NCBI GenBank assembly: GCA_934045905.1
Contig: OW203766.1
Location: 28,638,309 to 28,702,308, forward strand
Length of the DNA: 64,000 nt
DNA from: Leuctra nigra
Taxonomy: Eukaryota > Arthropoda > Insecta > Plecoptera > Leuctridae
Direction of reading: 5' to 3'
Shown: one piece after another, positions 1 through 11,406 of the stretch
How the letters are laid out: each line of letters opens with the position of its first letter
How positions within the stretch are numbered: the stretch's first letter is position 1
Made by a program: the position numbers and the translations under genes
Notes under the pieces: generated by a model
The model's database searches: none
Seen by the model: the letters and a program-made list of their open reading frames with translations, nothing else
What the model was told of the DNA's origin: nothing

Positions 1-1611
1 TTTATGAATCGGTTTGACGATGGCTCTTTTAATTTTTTCCGGAAATATTCCTGTGCGGAACGAATGATTAACAATGTGGGCAAAAGGAACAGATATCCAA
101 GGTCCGCATTTAATTAGTAATGCCATCGGGATTTCATCCCAGCCGGAGGAGAATTTGGGTTGGAATGTCTTTATTGTCTTGACAAGTGCTTCCGGTGTTA
201 CCGAAGAGAGCTCGAAGATAGGAGATGTGACAGGAATTGCTGACTGGAGGATGTCCATACTAATGGCACCCGCTTCATCATCTTGATCTAAGTTGGCTTT
301 GCCAGCAGAAAGGAAGTAGTCATTAAACAAGTTGGCTACTACATCAGGCTCATGTATTTCAGATCCATCAGAAATCAAAGTGAGGCGCTCGGTTCCTTTC
401 CGTGTCTTCCCCGTTGCGGACTTCACAATATTCCAGAGAGCCGAACTTTTATTGTTCGATTTCAAAATAAGCTTCGAGTTGTGTAGCCTCTTCTCGCTTA
501 CTATGTCCGCCTTAAGTTCTTTCTCAAGCTTTTTTAGTTCGGAGCGGTCAACTAGGCCGGACTTCACTAAAGGAACCAATTCTCTCTTCAATCTGCTTTT
601 TTCCCTTATCGCCGCCGTGACCCATTTCTTCGAATTCGTGTTATTCTTCGTAGGCTGGATCTTCTTCGGGAAATGTTTTTCAAAGAGGAGTAGGAAGCTA
701 CGTAGGAAGGAATTAAATTTCTCGTCAACAGTGCTGTCCATATAGACTCCTGACCAATCGACTGCCCCCAAGTCCAGAATGAAGTCTTGGATAGAGTTGT
801 CCGCGAACCGTCTCGTCGTCCTGGCTATGCCCATAGGCGGAATGTTAGTGTTAGGTACAGATGGAGCAATAAAAAGCTGTCCAGCATGATCCGAAAGACC
901 TGGATCCACATTCCCAAGAAACACAATCTCATCCCAGTTAGACACAACATGGTCAATAGACGTACTAGATGTGGGTGTTTGTCTAGTACTGCCGCAACTA
1001 ATGGGGCTATACCCGAAAGCAGCTGAGATTTCATTAATACGCAATTCATTTTTGCTCAGTAGGGTGTTTACATTAAAGTCACCACAAATCACTGCCTTTT
1101 TATTGGACTTGCATAAGTTGAATAGAAGATTCTCATAATGATAGTAGAATTGATCTAGTAATGCTGGATCAGGAGTCCTGTAAAGACAAACCAAGACAAA
1201 GGCAGTTTGAGTTTTGACTTCAATAGCACACGACTCAAAGATCGACTCAACAGGATCAAGTACAGACATGGCTGCGACTAATTCAGCTTTGTCGTTACGA
1301 ACATAAATAGAGGCGCCACCTCCTTTTCTAAAAGTTCTACCATAACTAGAGATCAAAGTGAAATCATTGATAATTACCAAGTCTTCATGACCACCTTTCA
1401 GCCAATGTTCCGTGATACACAAGATATCAACCTTAAAATCCAAAGAGTCTAGAAACAGTTCCAGCTCCTCCACCTTATTAGAAATACTCCGAATATTTAA
1501 GTGGAAAACTGTCAAAGGGCCTTTCTTAGAGCAATGCCATTGGCCGATTTGTGTTACGAAGTCCCCTGACTTGGTCGTGGATGAAGAAAAAACCTCCGAA
1601 CCGCTGTACCA
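1..1611 (-). CDS. LINE ORF2: AP-endonuclease plus N-terminal RT region, partial
   Basis: The frame is open from just after a TAG at 1612-1614 to base 1 (537 codons) with no stop. It carries the apurinic-type endonuclease motifs in order: LNIRSIS, CITEHWL, CGDFNVN, SIDHVVSN and LSDHAG (the last at about 875-890). Next come a basic linker and the RT entry segment with SSGWDEIPMALL and GIFPEKIKRAIVKPIHK at the window edge. By family, the protein nicks target DNA and primes reverse transcription of the element RNA. There is no ATG near the start; the frame is -1 relative to ORF1 and overlaps it by about 55 nt, so translation by frameshift or reinitiation is likely. The RT active site is outside the window. 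Confidence 0.88.
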
Positions 1612-2642
1612 CTAGGCCAATAATCTGGTTTCATGATAACCTCTAATAAATCCGGGTGCGTACCAACTTTAAAGGAGCTGTACTCACCCCGTGCTGCCAA
1701 TTTTTCACAAGTAAACTCTCGAGTCGGTTCCTTAGACAACAAATATTCCTTAACAGCACTCTCAGTCACATCTTTATGTAGTCGCCATACGTGGACCCAG
1801 ATTCTGCGTCCTTGATGATCTTGAAGATCGGCCACCTTGAGAGCGCTGGTCGAGGACTCCGCTGTGCCAATGATAGGCTTAGTCCGGCGAGCTCGCTTCC
1901 GTACAACCGTAGTAAACTCAGGATGAGTCGTCTTTGCCTCCAATGTAACGGCGTCTTCCTCATTGCCGACACTTGATCCGTTGGAATGTGAGTTGTTGAC
2001 AGCCTGGCGGCTCCCCGTCGTCAGTAACCTGACGTCGTCGCTTGAATCGGTTTGGGAATTTGCATTGCCAAAACGATGACAAATAACTTCCTTCAGGCTG
2101 TTTTCCATCTCTAACTGGACACTGGCATAGGGCCCTTGGATTTGTTTACTATTTAGTTTCACTGGAATCAAGTCATTGGAAAGTAGCGACCACAGGTAAT
2201 TAACATCAGAGGCCGCGACCTCTGCAGTGTTATTGCTGTTTTTGTTTACCTTACCCTCCCCGAGAGCATGGCTGTCCTTGGGCCTAGCTGCAGATGAAGC
2301 GTATGTCAACTTATTATTACCACTTGTAAGTATAGCGATCTTATCTTTCTGAAGACTAACAATATACTTGAGATCACCAATCCTTCTAGACAACAGTTCG
2401 TTTACGGTAAGAAGATGTTGCAGGGTATCGCGCGATGTCTTCTTATCGTCTAGATTCACGTCAAGATCATTCACGTCTACATTGAAGTCAATATTTGAAG
2501 CTTCCGATAAGACCGCACTGCCGCTTAAGATATCCACGTCTTTAACACGATTTTGAGACACCCTACTGCTATCATCCAAAGCTATCGGCGTTTCTGACTT
2601 CAGAATTCCCATGCTTTCTGCCTTCTGCAATCTGGTTTGCAT
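1554..2642 (-). CDS. LINE ORF1 protein (nucleic-acid-binding type)
   Basis: The frame is open from at least 2690; the first ATG is at 2640-2642 (reading MQTRLQKAESM), giving 362 residues. The middle contains a leucine-rich, probably coiled-coil segment (LLTVNELLSRRIGDLKYIV). The C-terminal quarter, starting near RRIWVHVWRLHKDVTESAV and ending SGTAVRRFF, resembles the conserved terminal domain of insect LINE ORF1 proteins that probably folds like an RNA-recognition module. I see no CCHC knuckle. By family, the role is RNA chaperone/RNP assembly. The stop at 1554-1556 lies inside the ORF2 frame. Confidence 0.75.
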   Translation of the reverse strand: MQTRLQKAESMGILKSETPIALDDSSRVSQNRVKDVDILSGSAVLSEASNIDFNVDVNDLDVNLDDKKTSRDTLQHLLTVNELLSRRIGDLKYIVSLQKDKIAILTSGNNKLTYASSAARPKDSHALGEGKVNKNSNNTAEVAASDVNYLWSLLSNDLIPVKLNSKQIQGPYASVQLEMENSLKEVICHRFGNANSQTDSSDDVRLLTTGSRQAVNNSHSNGSSVGNEEDAVTLEAKTTHPEFTTVVRKRARRTKPIIGTAESSTSALKVADLQDHQGRRIWVHVWRLHKDVTESAVKEYLLSKEPTREFTCEKLAARGEYSSFKVGTHPDLLEVIMKPDYWPSGTAVRRFFLHPRPSQGTS

Positions 2643-2708
2643 GGTAGCTAGAGAGCGAACGTAAACACGTCCGTTCGGTCTCGCAACCAACTCGCAACCC
2701 CCAACTCT

Positions 2709-4077
2709 TTTTTTGGATGAAAAAAGGAAAAAAGGTGTTATGTTTTGGACGAAAAAAGGAAAAAAGGTGTTATGTTTTGATGAAAAAAGGGAAAAAGAAG
2801 TTATGTTTTGGATGAAAAAAGGAAAAAAGGTGTTATGTTTTGGATGAAAAAAGGAAAAAAGGTGTTATGTTTTGGATGAAAAAAGGAAAAAAGGTGTTAT
2901 GTTTTGGATGAAAAAAGGAAAAAAGGTGTTATGTTTTGGATGAAAAAAGGAAAAAAGGTGTTATGTTTTGGATGTAAAAAGGAAAAAAGGTGTTATGTTT
3001 TGGATGAAAAAAGGAAAAAAGGTGTTATGTTTCGGATGAAAAAAGGAAAATAGGTGTTATGTTTTGGATGAAAAAAGGAAAAAAGGTGTTATGTTTTGGA
3101 TGAAAAAAGGAAAAAAGGTGTTGTTTTGGATGAAAAAAGGAAAAAAGGAAAAAAGGTGTTATGTTTTGGATGAAAAAAGGAAAAAAGGTGTTATGTTTTG
3201 GATGAAAAAAGGAAAAAAGGTGTTATGTTTTGGATGAAAAAAGGAAAAAAGGTGTTATGTTTTGGATAAAAAAGGAAAAAAGGTGTTATGTTTTGGATGA
3301 AAAAAGGAAAAAAGGTGTTATGTTTTGGTTGAAAAAAGGAAAAAAGGTGTTATGTTTTGGATCAAAAAAGGAAAAAAGGTGTTATGTTTTGGATTAAAAA
3401 TGGAAAAAAGGTGTTATGTTTTGGATGAAAAAAGGGAAAAAGGTGTTATGTTTTGGATGAAAAAAGGGAAAAAGGTGTTATGTTTTGGATGAAAAAAGGA
3501 AAAAAGGTGTAATGTTTTGGAAGAAAAAAGGAAAAAAGGTGTTATGTTTTGGATGAAAAAAGGAAAAAAGGTGTTATGTTTTGGATGAAAAAAGGAAAAA
3601 AGGTGTTATGTTTTGGATGAAAAAAGGAAAAAAGGTGTTATGTTTTGAATGAAAAAAGGAAAAAAGGTGTTATGTTTTGAATGAAAAAAGGAAAAAAGGT
3701 GTTATGTTTTGGATGAAAAAAGGAAACAAGGTGTTATGTTTTGGATTAAAAATGGAAAAAAGGTGTTATGTTTTGGATGAAAAAAGGGAAAAAGGTGTTA
3801 TGTTTTGGATGAAAAAAGGGAAAAAGGTGTTATGTTTTGGATGAAATAAGGTAAAAAGGTGTTGTTTTGGATGAAAAAAGGTAAAAAGGTGTTATGTTTT
3901 GGATGAAAAAAGGAAAAAAGGAGTTATGTTTTGGATGAAAAAAGGGAAAAAGGTGTTATGTTTTGGATTAAAAAAGGAAAAAAGGTGTTATGTTTTGGAT
4001 GAAAAAAGGTGTTATGTTTTGGATGGAAAAAGGAAAAAAGGTGTTATGTTTTGGATGAAAAAAGGAAAAAAGGTGTT
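2709..4077 (+). repeat. 32-bp minisatellite, forward array (about 43 units)
   Basis: The unit reads gtgttatgttttggatg followed by a6, gg, a6, g (32 bp). It is purine-rich on this strand. Units differ by single substitutions, by runs of aaaaggg instead of aaaaaagg, and by a few deletions (e.g. near 3121, 3855, 4003). The array starts next to the LINE 5' end and stops at 4077. The period is not a multiple of three, so short ORFs inside it are accidental. Confidence 0.97.
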
Positions 4078-4315
4078 CCTTTATGAACATGTTCCTTTAT
4101 GTATTGAGCTGTTTTCCTTTATGATTTCATAACCACAGAAGCGTGGACGATTATAATAAAAAATAGTTTGTGAAAAGTAAATTATCATGCTCTGGCATGT
4201 CAGTGTATGTCTACACGGTCCTAAATAATGAATGTATTTTTTTAAGATAATAATAATACATTCCGTGTCATTGTTTTCTCCATTTTTGATCAGCAAAATG
4301 ATCTGATCTTTTTGA

Positions 4316-4369
4316 CAGCAAAAATATGAAAGGATTTCCTTTCAAGGAAATCCTTTCATATTTTTGCTG
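4316..4369. repeat. Perfect 26-bp-arm palindrome (near-zero loop)
   Basis: The left arm 4316-4341 begins cagcaaaaatatgaaagg. The right arm 4344-4369 is its exact reverse complement, with only the dinucleotide tc between them. It can extrude as a cruciform. It may be a minimal palindromic element or a hairpin insertion product. Confidence 0.9.
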
Positions 4370-4519
4370 TGTATTGTGCAATTTAATCCTGAAGAAGTCC
4401 ACAGAAGAGTGGACGTATTATTCATGTAGGTATATTAAAAAATAGTTTGTAGTTTATTTTGAATTCATCGAGGGGTTAACAACCGTTCACAACAACATTC
4501 ACAAAATTTTAGTGTACAC

Positions 4520-4653
4520 CAGGGGCCTGATTCACAAAATGTATTTATCTCCTAACACGTACTATCTTTAGTATTATCTTTCATTTAACATAGTGTTTTT
4601 GGTATTAAACCATAAGATAATAGCAGATAATACCTTGGTGAATCCAGCCCCTG
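4520..4653. mobile_element. MITE with terminal inverted repeats
   Basis: The ends are caggggcctgattcac and gtgaatccagcccctg, an inverted pair of about 16 bp with small mismatches. The interior is AT-rich and non-coding. It directly abuts a second, different MITE. Superfamily unknown. Confidence 0.7.
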
Positions 4654-4800
4654 GGGCCTCTATTCTCGAAATAGTTATCACGTCAAAAGTTATGATAGGA
4701 CTAAAAGTCACAATAAAAACATGGTGAGAGATAGGACAAACCTCCTAATGATATCATAACTTAAAGTTATAACGTGATAATTGTTTTGAGAATAGACCCC
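4653..4800. mobile_element. Second MITE, abutting the first
   Basis: The termini are ggggcctctattctcgaaa and tttgagaatagacccc, inverted with a few mismatches. Inner inverted segments (tagttatcacgt / aacgtgataatt; agttatgata / tatcataact) extend the foldback so most of the 148 bp can pair. No ORF. Confidence 0.72.
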
Positions 4801-5356
4801 TGATTTTTTAATTATTATATTTTTTATTATATTTTTTATTTTTTTCGATATATTTTTTTCAAATGATTTATTTTTTTATTTTTCATTTTTGAGTTATTGT
4901 TTTATATTTTTTTATCATAATTTTGTCTGATTTTTTTATGTATATATTTTTTTATATTTTTTTATTTTTCATTCTTCCTTTTTTTTTTACATACATGATT
5001 TTATTTTATTAATTCTGATTTTGACGCGATTTTTTTCCGATTCTTTAAAGTGTACATTGATTTTGTAGTTGTACACCCTTCGGAATTCATTTATTTCGTA
5101 AAATAAGACGATCTGAATGGCATAGATTATAATTGATATGTACTGACTGTAAATTTGAATTATGAGATGAATTCTATGGAGGCTCATAGAATCCATATTG
5201 TGAGAAGAAAACCGTGTGAAAATAATGACACGGTTATCTTTTATTATCGTTTAGACTAAAATGTGCCAGATTAATGGTTGTGACATTGGAATTATTACAT
5301 TTTATCTGAACAACGACGTGTACGGAGTATCGGGAAATCCAGAGAAAAAGAGCTGA

Positions 5357-7933
5357 CTCTTTTTTCCTTTTTTCATCCAAAACATAACACCTTTTTTTCT
5401 TTTTCATCCAAAACATAACACCTTTTTCCCTTTTTTCATCCAAAACATAACACCTTTTTCCCTTTTTTCATTTAAAACATAACACCTTTTTCCCTTTTTT
5501 CATCCAAAACATAACACCTTTTTCCCTTTTTTCATCCAAAACATAACACCTATTTTCCTTTTTTCATCCAAAACATAACATCTTTTTTCCTTTTTTCATC
5601 CAAAACATAACACCTTTTTCCCTTTTTTCATCCAAAACATAACACCTTTTTTCCTTTTTTCATCCAAAACATAACACCTTTTTTCCTTTTTTCATCCAAA
5701 CATAACACCTTTTTTCATCCAAAACATAACACCTTTTTTCCTTTTTTCATCCAAAACATAACACCTTTTTTCCTTTTTTCATCCAAAACATAACACCTTT
5801 TTTCCTTTTTTCATTCAAAACATAACACCTTTTTTCCTTTTTTCATTCAAAACATAACACCTTTTTTCCTTTTTTCATCCAAAACATAACACCTTTTTTC
5901 CTTTTTTTAATCCAAAACATAACACCTTTTTTCCTTTTTTCATCCAAAACATAACACCTTTTTTCCTTTTTTCATCCAAAACATAACACCTTTTTTCCTT
6001 TTTTCATCCAAAACATAACACCTTTTTTCCTTTTTTCATCCAAAACATAACACCTTTTATCCTTTTTTTATCAATAACATAACACCTTTTTTCCTTTTTT
6101 CATCCAAACATTACACCTTTTTTCATCCAAAACATAACACTTTTTTTCCTTTTTTCATCCAAAACATAACACCTTTTTTCCTTTTTTCATCCAAAACATA
6201 ACACCTTTTTTCCTTTTTTCATTCAAAACATAACACCTTTTTCCTTTTTTCATTCAAAACAACACCTTTTTTCCTTTTTTCATCCAAAACATAACACCTT
6301 TTTTCCTTTTTTCATCCAAAACATAACACCTTTTTTCCTTTTTTCATCCAAAACATAACACCTTTTTTCCTTTTTTCATCCAAAACATAACACCTTTTTC
6401 CCTTTTTTCATCCAAAACATAACACCTTTTTTCCTTTTTTCTTCCAAAACATTACACCTTTTTTCCTTTTTTCATCCAAAACATAACACCTTTTTCCCTT
6501 TTTTCATCCAAAACATAACACCTTTTTCCCTTTTTTCATCCAAAACAGAACACCTTTTTTCTTTTATTCATCCAAAACATAACACCTTTTTTCCTTTTTT
6601 CATCCAAAACATACACCTTATTTCTTTTATTCATCCAAAACATAACACCTTTTTCCTTTTTTCATCCAAAACATAACACCTTATTTCTTTTATTCATCCA
6701 AAACATAACACCTTTTTCCTTTTTTCATCCAAAACATAACACCTTTTTTCCTTTTTTCAACCAAAACATAACACCTTTTTTCCTTTTTTCATCCAAAACA
6801 TAACACCTTTTTTCCTTTTTTCATCCAAAACATAACACCTTTTTTCCTTTTTTCATACAAAACATAACACCTTTTTTCCTTTTTTCATCCAAAACATAAC
6901 ACCTTTTTTCCTTTTTTCATCCAAAACATAACACCTTTTTTCCTTTTTTCATCCAAAACATAACACCTTTTTTCCTTTTTTCATCCAAAACATAACACCT
7001 TTTTTCCTTTTTTCATCCAAAACATAACACCTTTTTTCCTTTTTTCATCCAAAACATAACACCTTTTTTCCTTTTTTCATCCAAAACATAACACCTTTTT
7101 TCCTTTTTTCATCCAAAACATAACACCTTTTATCCTTTTTTCATCCAAATCATAACACCTTTTTTCCTTTTTTCATCCCAAACATAACACCTTTTTTCCT
7201 TTCTTCATCCAAAACATAACACCTTTTTTCCTTTTTTCATCCAAATAATAACACCTTTTTCCCTTTTTTCATCCAAAACATAACACCTTTTTTCCTTTTT
7301 TCATCCAAAACATAACACCTTTTTTCCTTTTTCATCCAAAACATAACACCTTTTTTCCTTTTTTCATCCAAAACATAACACTTTTTTTCCTTTTTTCATC
7401 CAAAACATTACACCTTTTTTCCTTTTTTCATCCAAAACATAACACCTTTTTTTCTTTTTTCATCCAAAACATAAAACCTTTTTTCCTTTTTTCATCCAAA
7501 ACATAACACCTTTTTCCCTTTTTTCATCCAAAACATAACACCTTTTTCCCTTTTTTCATCCAAAACATAACACCTTTTTTCCTTTTTTCATCCAAAACAT
7601 AACACTTTTTTTCCTTTTTCCATCCAAAACATAACACCATTTTTCCTTTTTTCATCCAAAACATAACACCTTTTTTCCTTTTTCCATCCAAAACATAACA
7701 CCATTTTTCCTTTTTTCATCTAAAACATAACACCTTTTTTCCTTTTTCCATCCAAAACATAACACCTTTTTTCCTTTTTTCATCCAAAACATAACACCTT
7801 TTTTCCTTTTTTCATCCAAAACATAACACCTTTTTTCCTTTTTTCATCCAAAACATAACATTTTTTTCCTTTTTTCATCCAAAACATAACACCTTTTTTC
7901 CTTTTTTCATCCAAAACATAACACCTTTTTTCA
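5357..7933 (-). repeat. 32-bp minisatellite, reverse array (about 80 units)
   Basis: This is the same unit as in the 2709-4077 array but in reverse orientation (caaaacataacacc followed by T-rich runs). It is nearly twice as long and shows higher-order variation: units shortened to about 22 bp near 5700 and 6110, and alternating attt/tttatt variants near 6600-6710. With the forward array it forms a giant inverted repeat. Confidence 0.97.
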
Positions 7934-8137
7934 AAAGACTACTTCTAGGATCAAAAGACTACAAAAAAAGAAAAATATCTATAACGATAGTAATGAAACT
8001 AGAAGTACTTGAAAGAATTTACATGATCAATTCGACAAAAATGTGTCGAATTTTTTGTCACATTTTTTTTTCACACACATTTTTTGTCACATTTTTTGTC
8101 ACAAATGTGTCACATTTTTGTCAATTCGACAAAAATG
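7934..8137. repeat. Degenerate low-complexity TGTCACATTTTT repeats
   Basis: After the array comes a short unique stretch, then irregular repeats of tgtcacatttttt and ttcgacaaaaatgtgt, including an inverted pair ttcgacaaaaatgtgtcgaa. No gene is seen. Confidence 0.6.
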
Positions 8138-8150
8138 TGTGTATAAATTG

Positions 8151-8437
8151 AACGGAACAGGTTGGGTGAGTGGTTAACGCTCTCAGCTTGTATTCCGGAG
8201 GCCCGGGTTCGATTCCTGCGGCCGTCCTTCCTGACTGGGGTTTTTTCGTGGTTTTCCCTCAGTCTTCAGGCAAATGCTGGGAAGGTACCCTACTAATAGG
8301 CCACGACCGCCTCCTTCCCACCTTCCATCCTTACCTACTCTTCACCATCATCTCCCAATCATCATCATAATCATCCATCCGTCGCCATTAGCCTCGCTGC
8401 AGAACAGTGCGACGTTAAGCCCCAGACAAAAAAAAAA
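8151..8437 (+). mobile_element. tRNA-derived SINE with 13-bp target-site duplication
   Basis: The head has Pol III boxes: an A-box-like tgggtgagtgg and a B box gggttcgattcc. The middle carries a conserved segment ending caggcaaatgctgggaaggt, and the tail ends in poly(A). Perfect 13-bp direct repeats tgtgtataaattg flank it at 8138-8150 and 8438-8450, the signature of LINE-mediated insertion. Fragments of the same family lie at 32573-33405 (minus, split by a hAT element) and 36790-37020. Confidence 0.92.
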
Positions 8438-8444
8438 TGTGTAT

Positions 8445-8738
8445 AAATTGTGTTACCGCACGCACTAAATTTTATAGTGAAGTTCAAAATTTTCCGGGCC
8501 TGCGCGGCCCGAAATCGCGTATTGTTGTGAGACCGTACCCCCAGACCCAAAAGGACCTATACTACAAATTATAAGAAATTTAAAAAGCGGTGGGACCCTG
8601 ATAAATATATAGGGGGGGGGGGGGGGCGAAATATGAAGTTACGCCACTGTACTGGAGTAGGATTGTATACAGTTTGTAGATTTAATAAATAAGTAGAAAA
8701 ACATTGGTGTCTAATTAGATTGTCCTAATTGTTCCCAG
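8445..8738. other. Non-coding stretch with a hAT-like right end
   Basis: It holds a G16 run (about 8611-8627) followed by gttacgccactg at about 8640-8652, which matches the right terminus of the CAGTGGCGTA-type hAT elements elsewhere in the window. The matching left end was not found. The 3' part is the intron/acceptor region of the P450 exon at 8739. Confidence 0.4.
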
Positions 8739-11406
8739 ATCATTCCAGACAATGGCTTCTTTCTTCTTGCCGTGGTTGACACAGCTCGCTGGGATTAAAT
8801 TCTTTCCTTCAGAAACCACGGCGTTTCTACGAAAGGTAAGTCGCATGGCAGTGTCTGTTTGCATTGTTGTTAATTAATGGATATTTCGTATTATCTGGTA
8901 TTGTACCAGATAAAATCTACGAGTCGTTCTGTTGAGTGCCACTTGAGAAACAGGCTTTTACGGAAAACTATAACTTTTGGCGTTTTCCAATAGCCGCACT
9001 AAAGGTTTGACTTCTATTTGAAATTTGCATTGAGTTTTGTATGGTGACGTCACTTCAGTGCAAACCTATAGTCTATTTTATACGCAGAGACACTCATTGT
9101 TCTCACTTACAATAGACCTGACCCTATCGTAAAAACCTAAAAGTGTCAAAACATACCTCAGCTATGGAAAGCTCTATGTATCAACTCTGCCGCAAAACCA
9201 ATAGATCCTCAAATGAGACTAAATTTTCACCCACTCTAGGTCCAATTTTTCGGAACTAATCTTTATAACCCTTGGAGTGCTGAGAGCTTACAAGGTTGTA
9301 AACGACCTCGAACAAGGGATGGACAATAAATGGTCGAGGATACAATGAGAGCAAAATTTTACGAAACATTGTATAACGAGAACAATGAGTGTGTCTGTGT
9401 CCAGAATCAACTACAGTGCGACCCATGTGGCCAGTGGAGAACGCCATTAGATAAAGTTTCATCTTCTTCCATGAAGGTCTTCTGGGATACGCTTGTTGCT
9501 CGCGAAGAAAGCAAGACGTGTCGGAACGATCTGATAGACCAACTCATCCAGTTGAAGAACAAGGGCAAGATGGACGATGAAGATGGAGATAATTCAACTA
9601 AAGATACGACAACTTCATCAGACAAGTCACAGGCAATATTCGGTAAGAGTTATAGATTTGGAAAGATGGTAAAAGCACACATCGGAGAAGTTACCAAAGT
9701 CATGGCAACTTCCAAACAAATAACCACTACAGTATCAAGGAGAAATAAACCAGAAACCAGAAATTTCCCTAAACTGTAAATAGGCAGGATAGAAACTGTC
9801 GTCAATTCATAAGAAAGTTCAACAAGAAACTGATATCCACTTGATACTGTGTAAAGCCTCATTTACACTGTTCAAGTTTGCTTTCAAGTCCTTGAATTCA
9901 AGCCCTTGAATTCAACCCTTGAATTCAACCACTTGAATGGGCATTTACACTGTTCAAGCTTCAAGTCGTAACATAACCTAAAATATTCACTTCTTGCAAA
10001 GAACATGTTATTAATATTGTGCTAGATTTTCGATGCCACATAGACACATATTGCATAATTAATGAAACAGTTGTCTCTCGTGACTATGACATATCGGTAA
10101 CTAATTAATATTTGCTAGAATATGTTAAAATCTGGAATTGGCGGGAAAATCTTGAAAGATACTGGAGTGAGGGGCGGAGCCAGAGTTGTGGCGTGGGTTC
10201 TGATTGGTTCAAGTCGTTCAAGTCTTTCAAGTCTTCAAGGAAAATAGGACATGTTCTAAATAGGTTCAAGTCTTGAATTCAAGGGTTAAACGCTTCAAGT
10301 TATCCGTTTAGACTATTCAAGGGGTTGAATTCAAGGGTTGAATTCAAGGACTTGAAAGTAAACTTGAACAGTGTAAATCAGGCTTAACTTTCATTGATTT
10401 TATTTTCAATCATTTATTACGAAATCAAAACACCCTTTCAGACTTCACTGGTGACGACTTGCTTGCCCAGGCCGGATTCATCTACATCGCGGCCTTCGAG
10501 ACCTCCTCCTCCGCCCTCACCTTCACCCTCTACGAGATTGCCAGGCACACCGAGGTCCAGGACAGAGTGAGACGAGAGGTCAACCAGGTCATGGCACGAC
10601 ATGGAGGTCAAATCACGTACGAGGGGGTCAACGAGATGAAGTACTTAGAGATGGTTATATACGGTGAGAAATGGAACACCTTCATTGAACTGTTGAGGGA
10701 AAATATACACAGAATAACTTTATATTATTATCTGCTACTTACATACTATTATCATGTTACATCTACATGCCTCTGTGCTTCTAAATGAACACTCCTTCTG
10801 TTTGAACACAGAATCAATGAGGAAGCATCCGATCCTGCCGTTCCTGGAGCGTCAGTGTGTCCAGGACTACCAACTTCCCGGCACTGACTTGGTCATCGAG
10901 AAGGGAACACCGATCTATTTGTCCCTCGTGGGACTCCACAACGATCCCAAATACTTTCCAGATCCGGATACATTTGATCCAGAAAGATTCTCAGAAGAAA
11001 TCAAACAACACATTCCTGCTCACACTTACATGCCTTTTGGAGAGGGGCCTCGCATTTGTATGGGTAAGTTGGAATGAATGAAATTGAACTTTTCTTGACA
11101 TATTGTTAGAAGTATGAACTTGAGTTTCTATTTTGGTCCACCATTTTAAAAGTATTTTCAATTGGAAAGTTCGTTATCTCAATGATATGCGGCCCAAGTA
11201 ACTAAGTAAGTAAATAATGGAAATGTGAATTTTTTCCAGGAATGAAATTTGCTCTAATGGCGATGAAGACGCAGCTAGCAAGCATCTTGTCGCATATTGA
11301 AGTGACGCCATGCGCCGCGACGCCCATCCCCCTGGTGATAAACCCGCAAGGGACGCTCCTGGCGTTGGCCAATGGCGGCATTCCTCTCAAGTTCAGACAT
11401 GTCTAA
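8739..11406 (+). CDS. Cytochrome P450, CYP6-like (CYP3 clan), C-terminal five exons
   Basis: Exons: 8739-8835, 9477-9642, 10442-10663, 10812-11063, 11240-11406, all bounded by AG/GT and in matching phase. The joined reading gives the F-G region (WLTQLAGIKFFPSET), the linker NDLIDQLIQLKNKGK, the I helix (GFIYIAAFETSSS), the K helix ESMR, the PERF motif FDPERF, and the heme loop PFGEGPRICMG with its Cys ligand. The C-terminus is PLKFRHV and then TAA. CYP6 enzymes are ER-anchored monooxygenases of xenobiotic and plant-toxin metabolism; the substrate is unknown here. The membrane anchor and about 200 N-terminal residues are not visible upstream; they lie beyond the left edge or were lost to the repeats at 1-8 kb. 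The last exon and 3' flank are duplicated at 43.5-45.4 kb. Confidence 0.9.
8979..9445. mobile_element. MITE in P450 intron (GGCGTTTTCC family)
   Basis: The left end is ggcgttttccaatagccgc and the right end ggccagtggagaacgcc. The element at 25065-25173 has the same termini, and the inner segment with gagttttgtatggtgacgtc is shared in reverse orientation. It ends only about 30 bp before the splice acceptor of the exon at 9477. Confidence 0.65.
9854..10386. mobile_element. MITE with about 70-bp inverted repeats, rich in TTGAATTCAA palindromes
   Basis: The ends aagcctcatttacactg and cagtgtaaatcaggctt begin inverted arms of about 70 bp. The arms are themselves built from tandem ccttgaattcaa units. 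It lies in the P450 intron between the exons at 9477 and 10442. No coding capacity. Confidence 0.8.

Larger units (their letters stand above)
1..2708 (-). mobile_element. Non-LTR retrotransposon (LINE), 5' part, running off the left edge
   Basis: Two overlapping minus-strand frames encode an ORF1 protein and the start of an endonuclease/reverse-transcriptase ORF2. The 5' end abuts the 32-bp minisatellite at about 2709, after only about 65 nt of leader upstream of the first ORF1 ATG. Both frames are uninterrupted over 2.6 kb, which suggests a young insertion or recent selection. The RT catalytic region and 3' tail lie left of the window, so the clade (CR1/Jockey-like) is only inferred. Confidence 0.85.
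4078..5356. other. AT-rich spacer between the two inverted minisatellite arrays
   Basis: This 1.28-kb single-copy spacer contains the palindrome at 4316-4369, two MITEs (4520-4800) and a T-rich stretch (about 4800-4995). No convincing gene was found. Confidence 0.7.

Noticed and set aside
2709..7933. CRISPR-like array (32-bp repeats)
   Set aside because: The repeats are directly adjacent with no spacers, in a eukaryotic intron-rich context; it is a minisatellite.
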